A stretch of DNA of 31,395 nucleotides from Pseudodesulfovibrio sp. (GCA_022712815.1 JAFLJW010000412.1:1-31395); one strand, 5' to 3'; numbered from the stretch's first letter, positions 7,409-13,884 are shown. A program made the numbers and translations. Notes: generated by a model not told the origin, from the letters alone.

Positions 7409-7903
7409 TTACAACCACCTTCGAACTGTCTTCTGATACAATGCGTACTCCTCACCAAAAGCTCTTGTAAGATATGCTTCCTCTCTGGGGATGACGTAAA
7501 AGGAAAGGTACAGGAGCATAGGCAAAAAAGAGAGTCCCATCCACACACTGTTCAGGGCAACACCGAATCCAACCAGGATGGCCACGAAACCCACATACAT
7601 GGGATTCCGGCTATACCCATGCGCCCCCTCTGTCACCAGACGTGAAGCGGGCATATTAGTGGGGACATTCACCTCCAAAACCTGAAAACGACCATGACCC
7701 CACATCATAAAACCCACTCCGGCCAGAACAATGACCACCCCCGCTGCAAGCATGGCAACAGAATAAGAAAATAAAAAGGACCACGGAAACAATAGTTCAA
7801 ACAGCCCTCCGGCAACAAGGCATGTGGTAAAGATCGATGGAGGCATGACGCTGATGCCCGCAGAGTCCTCTTCACTCGCAGAGAGTAGTACCGATTTTTT
7901 CAT
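7409..7903 (-). CDS. Integral-membrane methyltransferase of the isoprenylcysteine/phospholipid methyltransferase family
   Basis: The 164-residue product has four hydrophobic segments, in order about 25-48, 50-70, 104-122 and 124-140. It carries the family signature near the C-terminus: a G-x-HGYSRNPMYVG segment, then REEAYLTRAFGEEYALYQ, which forms the SAM-binding part of ICMT/PEMT-like enzymes. Such enzymes methylate lipids or isoprenyl-linked groups at the membrane, and the substrate here cannot be told. It is the first gene of a two-gene operon with a MarR regulator, placed between the two halves of the ferrosome-like locus. A role in modifying organelle membrane lipid is speculation. ATG 7903 begins MKKSVLL. 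Confidence 0.8.
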   Translation of the reverse strand: MKKSVLLSASEEDSAGISVMPPSIFTTCLVAGGLFELLFPWSFLFSYSVAMLAAGVVIVLAGVGFMMWGHGRFQVLEVNVPTNMPASRLVTEGAHGYSRNPMYVGFVAILVGFGVALNSVWMGLSFLPMLLYLSFYVIPREEAYLTRAFGEEYALYQKTVRRWL

Positions 7904-7949
7904 AACAGACCACCTTGTACTTCATGTCGTTGACCAGAAAAATGACACA

Positions 7950-7968
7950 TTGACAATTTAGTTGTCAA
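7950..7968. promoter_or_regulatory. Probable MarR operator (inverted repeat)
   Basis: TTGACAATTTAGTTGTCAA is a perfect 7-5-7 inverted repeat 47 bases upstream of the methyltransferase start (7903). More copies of the half-site flank it (TGACA at 7943-7947 and TTGTCA at 7982-7987). A palindrome of this size just before an operon that encodes its own MarR protein is the usual autorepression layout. Binding is inferred. Confidence 0.65.
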
Positions 7969-8073
7969 GATGAAAATAGAGTTGTCACTTTTTTGCACGT
8001 GATATGACTCTGCATCCACAAGCACATCACCCGACTATTACAAAGTGTTACCTTGCAGACTTCCTGCACGAAA

Positions 8074-8109
8074 ACGGCCTTTTCGGAAAACCGAAAAGGC
8101 CGTAAAAAA
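8074..8109 (-). terminator. Strong hairpin, probable terminator of the minus-strand ferrosome-like operon
   Basis: The bases at 8074-8086 (ACGGCCTTTTCGG) pair perfectly with 8091-8103 around an AAAA loop, a 13-base stem. On the minus strand it is followed by a short T run (TTTT, 8074-8070). It lies about 70 bases downstream of the stop of the gene at 8174-8323, the right position to end that operon. The T tract is short, so efficiency is uncertain. Confidence 0.6.
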
Positions 8110-8173
8110 GCATTACCAACAGTCTCCACACATTCAGACGACCACTGGGTGCAAAAGGAATCTGTCAGACAGA

Positions 8174-8323
8174 TTACTTGCCGCGCTTTCCGCCACCTCT
8201 GGCCCCACCCTTCAAAATGGGACCGGCATGGCGATGGTGGTGGCGATATTTGCGCCCGAACAGCATGGGAACCAGTATGATGGCTCCTACCGCTCCGAGC
8301 ACAAAAGTAAAGAGCGAACTCAT
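8174..8323 (-). CDS. 49-residue membrane protein with a His-rich basic tail
   Basis: This is a small gene easily missed by length cut-offs. Its ATG (8323-8321) overlaps the TGA of the upstream gene as ATGA, a classic translational-coupling arrangement, and it ends in TAA at 8176-8174. The product has one transmembrane helix at the start (SLFTFVLGAVGAIILVPMLF, residues 2-21 by count), then a soluble tail RKYRHHHRHAG and a Gly/Lys/Arg-rich end with two GG clusters. The five-His cluster suggests metal or phosphate-mineral binding, and the basic glycine-rich end could bind nucleic acid or polyphosphate. The function is unknown. Its position as last gene of the Fur-box-controlled operon links it to the ferrosome-like system. 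Confidence 0.7.
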   Translation of the reverse strand: MSSLFTFVLGAVGAIILVPMLFGRKYRHHHRHAGPILKGGARGGGKRGK

Positions 8324-8550
8324 GCGGTTACCTTGTCTTCCTTGTTTTCTTTCTTGGCTGTCTTGACCATGGTGGTCACTTCATTCTTGGCCTTCTGGAA
8401 GGTATCCACAGTCCAGTCCTTGGCCTTCAGACTCGCCTTGATGGTGGATTTTGTGGCCTTTTTCACGACCGGGGACTTGGATGCAATCAAGCCAATGACG
8501 CCACCGACCACGGCTCCCGCCGCAAAAACAACAACTTTTCCGAGACTCAT
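8320..8550 (-). CDS. Small glycine-zipper membrane protein with a Lys-rich amphipathic tail (DUF5132/YtxH-like)
   Basis: The product has 76 residues. The first 24 form one hydrophobic helix with Gly spacing (FAAGAVVGGVIGLIA), followed by SKSPVVKK and a long amphipathic helix rich in Lys, Thr and Val. The layout resembles the DUF5132-like protein at 1269-1670 but without its disordered first half, and also recalls YtxH-type proteins. ATG 8550 is preceded by AGGAGG. Its stop overlaps the start of the 49-residue His-rich protein. It is probably an organelle or inner-membrane structural protein; this is inference from context. Confidence 0.7.
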   Translation of the reverse strand: MSLGKVVVFAAGAVVGGVIGLIASKSPVVKKATKSTIKASLKAKDWTVDTFQKAKNEVTTMVKTAKKENKEDKVTA

Positions 8551-8572
8551 ACTGTCCTCCTGTATTGCCGGG

Positions 8573-8902
8573 CTAGGCCTCGACAGGCTTGGGTTCGGGT
8601 TTGTACCCGAATTTCTTGTTCCAAAGATATTTCATACCGGCGGAGACGCCCACAATGGAAATTAATCCGAGCACTCCGGTGATACCGAGCACACCGGTGA
8701 TGGCCACTCCGGCTGCTGTGGACAACCCGGTACCCACCGCTTCCTTGCCGATGTCGGCAGCGGCTTCGCCCTTGGTCATCTCGCCTTCATTGACGCGTTT
8801 GATGTCCTTGGCAGCAGCAACAGTGCCGCCGACAATAGCCCCTACACTTCCGGCGGCCGTAGTAACGGCAGGAAGCAAAGCGCGAGTTGCGGTCATGGTC
8901 AT
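8573..8902 (-). CDS. MamC/Mms13-like two-helix membrane protein
   Basis: The 109-residue product has two hydrophobic helices (about 16-32 and 55-90) joined by a charged loop. It is the closer of the two MamC-like proteins in this window. GAIVGGTVAAAK at 21-32 matches the GALVGGAAALAK that I recall from magnetosome MamC, and T43-KGEAAADIGKEA keeps the loop pattern T-x-x-E-A-A-x-D-x-G-K-E-A. E46 and D50 sit at the spacing of the two acidic residues reported to contact magnetite in MamC (Glu66 and Asp70 of the Magnetococcus protein). A later K-Y-x-W also agrees with MamC. AGGAGG precedes ATG 8902. It is paralogous to residues 18-98 of the protein at 692-1243. No search was run. Confidence 0.75.
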   Translation of the reverse strand: MTMTATRALLPAVTTAAGSVGAIVGGTVAAAKDIKRVNEGEMTKGEAAADIGKEAVGTGLSTAAGVAITGVLGITGVLGLISIVGVSAGMKYLWNKKFGYKPEPKPVEA

Positions 8903-8917
8903 ATCGTCCTCCTGATG

Positions 8918-9265
8918 TTATTGGCAAAAGCCAGCCAAATCAAATTCGCAGGTGTCTGCGAGTTCATTGGCGATGGCCTTGAATTCTTCTTCGCTTTCGC
9001 TGACAAAGAGCCTGTGAAGCATTTCAGGTTCGATGATACCCTTGTCATACTCCATGATCATGGACCGGGTCAGCGGGTTGAAACTGGTCTTTTTCACACC
9101 GGGCATATCCTGTCCCTTGGGCGGACCAAATCCGTTGGCCTTCACGTATTTGATAACCTTGGGGTTACCTATGACGCCGAGACCGAACTTTAGTCTGAGC
9201 TTGCCCGGAACGTGGCTGCCCACGGTAATATGTCTCCGTATGCCGAGCATGAGATCGAGATCCAT
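8918..9265 (-). CDS. HMA2-like small protein with an Arg/Lys-rich N-terminal motif
   Basis: The product has 115 residues and no membrane segment. An N-terminal SHVPGKLRLKFG (17-28) resembles the HEVPTRIRLR that opens the P1B-6 ATPase at 1918-4056. Later predicted strands and helices (NPKVIKYVK, then RSMIMEYDK, then PEMLHRLFVSESEEEFKAIANEL) fit a ferredoxin-like HMA2 fold. There is no CxxC; the only two Cys are near the C-terminus (106 and 114). Its ATG overlaps the stop of the upstream gene by one base (TAATG). FezC-type HMA proteins are known in ferrosome clusters, and this may be an equivalent, but that is inference. Confidence 0.7.
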   Translation of the reverse strand: MDLDLMLGIRRHITVGSHVPGKLRLKFGLGVIGNPKVIKYVKANGFGPPKGQDMPGVKKTSFNPLTRSMIMEYDKGIIEPEMLHRLFVSESEEEFKAIANELADTCEFDLAGFCQ

Positions 9266-9504
9266 TATGCGTGTCCTTTGTTGGCGTGCATGGTCAGCAA
9301 ATCAATAATATCCGACTCCGTAAACATGGAGCCGTCAAACCGGACCACCAGTCCCGCACATTTGCAATTGGCCCGGACCCAGTAAATCCCATCTATGTCC
9401 TGAGCAACCTTCTCCAGACGGCGGGCAGTTCGTTCGTTGCTCACCGCTGGCATCTTGAGCCGAATCCGTTCGGGTAATACGTGCCGCACTTGTATGGCGT
9501 TCAT
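9265..9504 (-). CDS. Stand-alone HMA2-like domain protein
   Basis: This 79-residue protein is about the size of one HMA-type domain. It opens with RHVLPERIRLKMP (7-19), the same His-Pro-Arg motif as the ATPase N-termini, followed by a helix (ERTARRLEKVAQDIDG), a strand (IYWVRANCKCAGLVVRF) and a second helix (SDIIDLLTMH). C47 and C49 form a CxC that could hold a metal. The domain resembles the first 80 residues of the two P1B-6 pumps, so it may act as a partner or chaperone for them. It is the first gene of a five-gene minus-strand operon with a Fur box upstream. GGAGGA precedes ATG 9504. Confidence 0.75.
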   Translation of the reverse strand: MNAIQVRHVLPERIRLKMPAVSNERTARRLEKVAQDIDGIYWVRANCKCAGLVVRFDGSMFTESDIIDLLTMHANKGHA

Positions 9505-9551
9505 ATACTCTTTCCTCCATGACTACGATATTATGCAAGGTTGGCTATATA

Positions 9552-9579
9552 ATTATACCCTCGGACAATCGCTGTAAAA
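9552..9579 (-). promoter_or_regulatory. Candidate promoter of the minus-strand ferrosome-like operon
   Basis: On the minus strand a perfect TATAAT (9557-9552) is preceded by TTTTAC/TTTACA (9579-9573) at a spacing of about 15-16 bases, near the sigma-70 optimum. It lies about 50 bases before ATG 9504. Confidence 0.5.
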
Positions 9580-9583
9580 CCAT

Positions 9584-9602
9584 GATGATGAAAATTAGTA
9601 TC
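9584..9602. promoter_or_regulatory. Fur box
   Basis: GATGATGAAAATTAGTATC matches the 19-base Fur consensus GATAATGATAATCATTATC at 15 positions by eye. It sits just upstream of the candidate -35 of the operon that starts at 9504, so iron control of that operon is likely. Confidence 0.65.
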
Positions 9603-9737
9603 AAATCTTGTTTCACCCAAACCTCAGCCATCAATATCGCCACGACGACCTGTTGAATTGTCACTGTCAGACCTTACCTTAACTCTCAAATAATTTCATA
9701 AAAAGAAAAGACCTAGAGATTCAATCTACTTATCCAC

Positions 9738-9770
9738 AAAAAAAAGCGGTCCCGAAGGACCGCTTTTTTT
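9738..9770 (-). terminator. Intrinsic terminator (A/T-flanked hairpin)
   Basis: AGCGGTCC (9745-9752) pairs with GGACCGCT (9757-9764) around a CGAA loop, with eight A on one side and a run of T on the other, so it can work in both directions. It lies 27 bases beyond the stop of the periplasmic binding protein gene at 9797-10765 and insulates it from the ferrosome-like operon promoter. Confidence 0.9.
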
Positions 9771-9796
9771 ATCATTATTGCGTAATTACCGTTATT

Positions 9797-10765
9797 CTAA
9801 GGAGTCAAAGCCACCTGCCACTGCTTGAATATCTGCGGATACTCCAAGATGCTTGAATCACCGTAAAACGGCAGGTTGTAGATATCTCCGTTCTTGATGG
9901 CAGGGATATCAGCCAAAGCCGGATTTTTCTTCATGGCATCATGCAAGGCCTTTTGAACGGCAAAACCGTTGCCCGTGGCCACGATGACATCCGGGTTGGC
10001 CTTTTCCAACCCCTTGAGCCGACTGGCCGCAGCATGCCCCTTGGAGATTTTCATGGTGTCAGTCAACATGTCACCCGCCACGTTGGTGCACCCCAAAGGC
10101 GTGAGAATATATTGATCGGAATACCCGCCCGCGGCCTCGATTCGGACAAATGCCTTGTTCGTGGCGGTCGAAAAATTGCCATTGAGAATCAGCACGCGCC
10201 GACCATATCCTGCTTTTGGCAACCGGGCCTTGATTTTTTTCATGGCAGCCTGGTAATCAGCAAAGATCTTACGCCCCTGCTTTTCCTTTCCAAGCAGCTT
10301 GGCAACCTGCGAGATCCCAGTCTCCATTCCTTTGGTAAAATCAACGTACTCGATGGTCACACCCGGAACGCCCTTGACGAGATCTGCCACATTCACCGGA
10401 CTTACATTTTTTTTGTAAAGGCAGAACTTGTTGCTCTTTTCCAGGATAAGCCGCGTAATGCCCCGCTCCTTCATGAATGAGGCTATGGCTTCCGGGTGTT
10501 TTTTGGTCACATAATTGGGACAACCGAGAATCTGACTGGCCAGAGAAAGACCTTGGGCCTTGTCAAACCACATGGAAAGCCGCACGGCCATACCTTCGGG
10601 AATTATGCCGAGCTTGAGGGAGACATCCACCAGACGGTCTCCGACCATGACGGCCTTGATTCGCTCCGGAGCTTTTGCCGGGGTGGCACTTGCCACGGAA
10701 AAAGCCATGAGCATGGCCATGCAGGACAAGCAAGTCGTTATCACAAATATACGTATCTTTTTCAT
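9797..10765 (-). CDS. ABC-type periplasmic substrate-binding protein (FhuD/BtuF, TroA-like fold)
   Basis: The 322-residue product has a Sec signal (a Lys/Arg start, hydrophobic core LSCMAMLMAFSVASA, then cleavage near residue 28). The mature part shows the two-lobed iron-siderophore/cobalamin binding-protein pattern: RIKAVMVGDRLVDVSLKLGI at the first lobe, a linking long helix around KQGRKIFADYQAAMKKIKARL, and NPDVIVATGNGFAV in the second lobe. The ligand could be a chelated iron, heme, cobalamin or another metal complex. No permease or ATPase for this family is encoded next to it, so it must use a distant transporter or bind for another purpose. It follows an outer-membrane barrel gene by 17 bases and should be co-transcribed from that Fur-box promoter. 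Confidence 0.8.
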   Translation of the reverse strand: MKKIRIFVITTCLSCMAMLMAFSVASATPAKAPERIKAVMVGDRLVDVSLKLGIIPEGMAVRLSMWFDKAQGLSLASQILGCPNYVTKKHPEAIASFMKERGITRLILEKSNKFCLYKKNVSPVNVADLVKGVPGVTIEYVDFTKGMETGISQVAKLLGKEKQGRKIFADYQAAMKKIKARLPKAGYGRRVLILNGNFSTATNKAFVRIEAAGGYSDQYILTPLGCTNVAGDMLTDTMKISKGHAAASRLKGLEKANPDVIVATGNGFAVQKALHDAMKKNPALADIPAIKNGDIYNLPFYGDSSILEYPQIFKQWQVALTP

Positions 10766-10782
10766 TGTATTTCCCTTTGAGG

Positions 10783-11826
10783 TTAGAAGCTGAATCCGAG
10801 TCTGGTGATGATCTGAAAATCTTCGCCAAGTCCGTAACGACTGTTTCGGTCTGGAGTGGATGAATAACCATTGAGCTGGCGGTAAATCACCAGCGGGACA
10901 CCTACCGAGAGGTGGCTGTTATCAGTTATTTTCCAATGTATTCCTGGAGTTATAAAAATAGTATGGCCGCCAGTTGCCTTTGCAACAGAACCATCATACC
11001 AATGACGCTGCTGATCCACGCCATTGAGCTCCAACTCCACGTCGAAATACTTGCTCAGGGCATATCCATACCCAACGTTGTACTTGAACTGCTTTCCCTT
11101 TCGGGAATCATGAGCCCCCTGTCCTGGAATGGTGTACATCATATGGGCATCCACACGGGAACGACCAAAGAATTTAGTGGCCCCCACCTCGAACTTGGGG
11201 TCCCACGAGCCTGTGCCGAGTTGCGCGCCAGGACCAAGATATTTATGCTTGGCGGAATACGGCGCATCGTTCTTGGCGTCTGCATCGCCCGTGGGCAGCT
11301 TCAACCCGGCACCAATGGCAAAGTTCAGCCAGTCACCATTCTTTTGCTTCATAACTGCATAGCGGCCCATGACCACCATATCTCCGAGGCCGGTAAGGGT
11401 GTTGGTATCCCAAGGTGTTGCCAGGTTACCGGGCTTCCGCTTGACCTGCTTGTCCCAGAACGGCACCATTATTCGCGCATCGAAATTATCAAAGATTCCG
11501 GCCTTGGCAGTAAATTGCACAGACTGATTTACACGATCATACTTTCCACCATAGTTGCCATCCATCTCCTTGCTTCCGTCATAGAGCGAATCCTTGTGAA
11601 CGTAGCGATACTTGATGCTCGCCGTGATTTTCCCTTTGGGCAATACCATCCCGTTGGACATGTTGATCAACCCGAGGCATTTGACCGGCTTGGTATCCGG
11701 GCGATCAGTCAATTGTTGCTCGGATTCAGGTCCCGCCCCAATGACCGGGCCAGCCTGAGCTTGTTGCGGGCTCCCCACCAACAACAGTAAAGCCCATAGA
11801 TATGTGACTGCTGTAATATGTTTCAA
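10783..11826 (-). CDS. Outer-membrane beta-barrel protein (transporter/MetA-pathway porin-like)
   Basis: I chose TTG 11826 as start: GGGAGG lies five bases upstream, and from here the product begins with a signal peptide (MKHITAVTYLWALLLLVG, then AQA). A longer reading from 11934 would run through the Fur box and promoter. The 347-residue product has alternating amphipathic strands full of aromatic residues and ends RLGFSF, the terminal-Phe signal for outer-membrane insertion. Segments such as GLGDMVVMGRYAV and GLKLPTGD are typical of PF13557-like barrels. It probably admits a metal complex or other iron-related substrate, given the Fur box upstream and the periplasmic binding protein gene downstream. 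The substrate is unknown. Confidence 0.75.
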   Translation of the reverse strand: MKHITAVTYLWALLLLVGSPQQAQAGPVIGAGPESEQQLTDRPDTKPVKCLGLINMSNGMVLPKGKITASIKYRYVHKDSLYDGSKEMDGNYGGKYDRVNQSVQFTAKAGIFDNFDARIMVPFWDKQVKRKPGNLATPWDTNTLTGLGDMVVMGRYAVMKQKNGDWLNFAIGAGLKLPTGDADAKNDAPYSAKHKYLGPGAQLGTGSWDPKFEVGATKFFGRSRVDAHMMYTIPGQGAHDSRKGKQFKYNVGYGYALSKYFDVELELNGVDQQRHWYDGSVAKATGGHTIFITPGIHWKITDNSHLSVGVPLVIYRQLNGYSSTPDRNSRYGLGEDFQIITRLGFSF

Positions 11827-11890
11827 AACAACCTCCCTGTGATTATTTATCCGCCTCCCCCTTCTCTCGGGCAACGGATTTCTATTGATC

Positions 11891-11907
11891 TTGAAAATCA
11901 TTTTCAA
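11891..11907. promoter_or_regulatory. Fur box (perfect palindrome)
   Basis: TTGAAAATCATTTTCAA is a perfect 8-1-8 palindrome of Fur type. It lies just downstream of a candidate promoter (minus strand: TTGACA at 11947-11942, 17-base spacer, TATGCC at 11924-11919) and 64 bases before the start of the outer-membrane barrel gene. Its position at the start site would allow repression when iron is ample. Confidence 0.8.
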
Positions 11908-11918
11908 GACACAAGGAG

Positions 11919-11947
11919 GGCATACGAGGAACAAAACAACCTGTCAA
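11919..11947 (-). promoter_or_regulatory. Candidate sigma-70 promoter of the outer-membrane barrel operon
   Basis: On the minus strand a perfect TTGACA -35 and a weak TATGCC -10 are 17 bases apart. The -10 box is poor, so the exact start site is uncertain. Confidence 0.5.
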
Positions 11948-12267
11948 TAGCCTGTTATCATTGGATTTTATACCATTAAAGGAGGGTATTCTCCTACTTG
12001 AAAACGAGGCTCAATTGAACTATTCAGTTACAATTCCCTATATCTCTTACACCATAAAAAAAATACTCCTAAACATCCACAACTATGCAAGTATTATCAA
12101 CATGTTATGGTAAACAAAAAAAGATCTGGCAACAAAACCGTGGATTGCCGTCTCATCCAAGAAAAAAACACCTGCTCACAATTGACACACAGTCCTCGCT
12201 GCTGGCTTCATAAAAAATCAAATCTTTTTTATCTCCCTCTCAATCTTGAGCCAGGCAGTCATCAGAC
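11948..12267. other. AT-rich intergenic stretch without recognisable genes
   Basis: These 320 bases are AT-rich and carry many stops. A small inverted repeat, AGGAG-GGTATT-CTCCT, occurs near 11981-11996. An open frame on the plus strand from about 12107 to 12376 has no ribosome site and crosses the flavodoxin terminator, so I do not call it. No further promoter, repeat or RNA gene is evident. Confidence 0.5.
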
Positions 12268-12298
12268 AAAAAAAAGCGACATCCTCGGATGCCGCTTT
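12268..12298 (-). terminator. Intrinsic terminator of the flavodoxin gene
   Basis: AAAGCGACATCC (12273-12284) pairs with GGATGCCGCTTT (12287-12298) with one mismatch. On the minus strand it is followed by eight T (complement of 12275-12268). Confidence 0.85.
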
Positions 12299-12320
12299 CG
12301 TCAAACTACAATAGCAATTA

Positions 12321-12352
12321 TGGCTGGCAGCTCGGAGTGCAACTGCCAGCCA
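12321..12352 (-). terminator. Second hairpin just after the flavodoxin stop
   Basis: TGGCTGGCAG (12321-12330) pairs perfectly with CTGCCAGCCA (12343-12352) around a 12-base loop. It lies eight bases after the flavodoxin stop and has no T tract. It may protect the 3' end of the transcript; the true terminator is the hairpin at 12268-12298. Confidence 0.5.
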
Positions 12353-12359
12353 TCTTCAT

Positions 12360-12800
12360 TTACAATTTTGCCATGACCCCCTCGATCCAGGCGGTTACTT
12401 CAGAGGCCTCGGGATCACCGTCGATTTTCAATGTATCGCCGAGCATGACCGCGCCCAATTGTTCGGATTTTTCCTCGATGACGTCCACGGCACCGCAAAA
12501 GAATTCATAGGAGGAATCGCCGCAACCGAATACTGCGACTTTTTTCCCTTTCAAACCCGCTTTATCGAGGTCCTCGAAGATCGGGATGAAATCATCCTGA
12601 AGCTCGATCTCATCATCCCCCCAGGTGGAGCTGCCCAAAAAGATCGCGTCAAAAGACTCTGCCATGCCATCCACTGAGACATCAGCGGCGTTTTGGATTT
12701 CCACATTGTGACCGTTTTTCTCAAGAACCTTGGCGATATCGTCGCTCACGCTTTCCGTGTTTCCGGTTGTGGAACCGAAGACAATCAAAACTTTACTCAT
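12360..12800 (-). CDS. fld: Flavodoxin
   Basis: This 146-residue FMN protein is a low-potential electron carrier that replaces ferredoxin when iron is scarce. The phosphate loop GSTTGNT is at 9-15. The 60s loop STWGDDEIELQDDF carries W60, and the 90s loop GCGDSSYEFFCGAVD carries Y98; both aromatic residues stack on the flavin and sit at the same numbers as in the well-studied Desulfovibrio vulgaris flavodoxin. It matches that short-chain protein closely from memory, which supports the taxonomic placement. The ATG follows a GAGGT ribosome site. It has its own terminator and lies after the ABC-transporter operon. Induction under iron limitation is expected of the family, but no good Fur box is seen upstream. 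Confidence 0.97.
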   Translation of the reverse strand: MSKVLIVFGSTTGNTESVSDDIAKVLEKNGHNVEIQNAADVSVDGMAESFDAIFLGSSTWGDDEIELQDDFIPIFEDLDKAGLKGKKVAVFGCGDSSYEFFCGAVDVIEEKSEQLGAVMLGDTLKIDGDPEASEVTAWIEGVMAKL

Positions 12801-12965
12801 TGTGACCTCACTTGTTGCGATGATAAGAATCTACGGCAAACGCCGTATGAGCCGCCCTGTAACTTGCGTTGCAAGATACCTGGGTGGCCCTCACATACAG
12901 TGGGGAAACATGAATGAATGATAAAAGCCCATTACTGAATATCCTTCTGTTGCGCGAAGGGCGAA

Positions 12966-13001
12966 CTTCCCGGGCTGGTGGGTAACCATTTGCCCGGGAA
13001 G
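12966..13001 (-). terminator. GC-rich hairpin after the metal ABC operon
   Basis: CTTCCCGGGC (12966-12975) pairs perfectly with GCCCGGGAAG (12992-13001) around a 16-base loop that holds a small palindrome of its own. It lies 24 bases beyond the stop of the DUF4198 gene and is the best candidate to end that long operon. A T tract is lacking, so Rho-dependent or partial termination is possible. Confidence 0.5.
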
Positions 13002-13024
13002 GCTGTCCATGCAATTTTAGCTGG

Positions 13025-13876
13025 TTAATGACCGGACACTGGCTGTCGGCGTTCGTTAGGGACCAATACCACCAAGGTGGCGGTCTGCTTGAGCTTCAGA
13101 TACTCACCCTTCTTATCCGGGGTGGCGTCAGTCTTGATATAATAACGAATGAACCACTTGCCCGGCTGATCGAGAGAGACCTTTATGGTATCACCGGTCA
13201 CATCCTGTCCGGGGTGGTACAAATCTTCGGATTCAGTGGAATATCCACCGTATGTTGCGTCCCAATGCCCTGCTCCGAAATACCGTTTGCCGTCCTTGAA
13301 AACCTTCAGGACAAGCGTATCTCCAGGCTTCAATGTGGTCGGATCTTGCACCGGAGTCAGTTCCAGCGGCAATCCCACATAGGCCAGATACTTGCCGTCC
13401 GGCTCACCGCAACGAACATACGTTTTCGCATATTGCTTGCTGTACAAGGATTTGATGATTTTTAAAGCCTGATCTTTAACCGCACTCATGGGTTTGATGG
13501 AGCTTCGATCACGCCCTTTCTTGTCGACCCATTTGGTATAGTGACCAGGGTTGGTTTCGGCGGTCAGCACGTAGGTTCCCGCAGTAAGGTACTCGACCAT
13601 GTACGAATGCAGGCAGGTTTCGTCACGAAGGGTGATCGTTGTCGCTGCCCCTTGGGGATCAAACACCTTGATGGAAGCAAGCTTATTGGAACGAACCCCG
13701 TCGTCCACCGGGAAATGATGACCATACGCAAAGAAAAGTGGAGTTTTCTTACCCTCACTGACCCTGTGACGACCGGATTGAATGTACAAAGAATGAGCCG
13801 AAGCCATTTCCGCACCGGCGAAACTGATCAACGCGAAAACAAAGCAAACCGAAAAAACAAAATTATAACGCTGCAT
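13025..13876 (-). CDS. DUF4198-family periplasmic protein
   Basis: The 283-residue product has a signal peptide (hydrophobic FVFSVCFVFALISFAGA, then MASA-HS). The mature protein begins HSLYIQSG and includes a conserved YGHHFPVDDG segment, beta-rich repeats, and a C-terminal strand KLKQTATLVVLV. That is the pattern of DUF4198 (PF10670), found beside nickel, cobalt and other metal transporters. The His near the mature N-terminus and the HH pair could bind metal. I chose ATG 13876, preceded by GAGGAAAGG; a GTG at 13888 is in frame. It is the last gene of the ABC-type metal uptake operon. A second, different member is at 18470-19297. Its exact role is not known. Confidence 0.8.
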   Translation of the reverse strand: MQRYNFVFSVCFVFALISFAGAEMASAHSLYIQSGRHRVSEGKKTPLFFAYGHHFPVDDGVRSNKLASIKVFDPQGAATTITLRDETCLHSYMVEYLTAGTYVLTAETNPGHYTKWVDKKGRDRSSIKPMSAVKDQALKIIKSLYSKQYAKTYVRCGEPDGKYLAYVGLPLELTPVQDPTTLKPGDTLVLKVFKDGKRYFGAGHWDATYGGYSTESEDLYHPGQDVTGDTIKVSLDQPGKWFIRYYIKTDATPDKKGEYLKLKQTATLVVLVPNERRQPVSGH

Positions 13877-13884
13877 GCCTTTCC

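Noticed and set aside
8045..8665. Long plus-strand open frame over the second ferrosome-like operon
   Set aside because: It runs antisense to three coupled genes, includes the terminator hairpin, and has no ribosome site or family likeness.
102..9504. A true magnetosome island
   Set aside because: Only the MamC-like proteins recall magnetosomes. No MamA, MamB, MamE, MamK, MamP or Mad-type gene is seen, so a ferrosome-like system fits better.
11827..11934. N-terminal extension of the outer-membrane barrel protein
   Set aside because: It would cover the Fur box and lacks a signal peptide at its start; TTG 11826 follows GGGAGG and opens a clear signal peptide.
12107..12376. 89-codon plus-strand frame in the intergenic region
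   Set aside because: No ribosome site, low-complexity start, and it crosses both flavodoxin hairpins.
12801..12840. Possible Fur box before flavodoxin (GATTCTTATCATC on the minus strand)
   Set aside because: Only a half-site matches, so it is not called, although iron control of flavodoxin would be expected.
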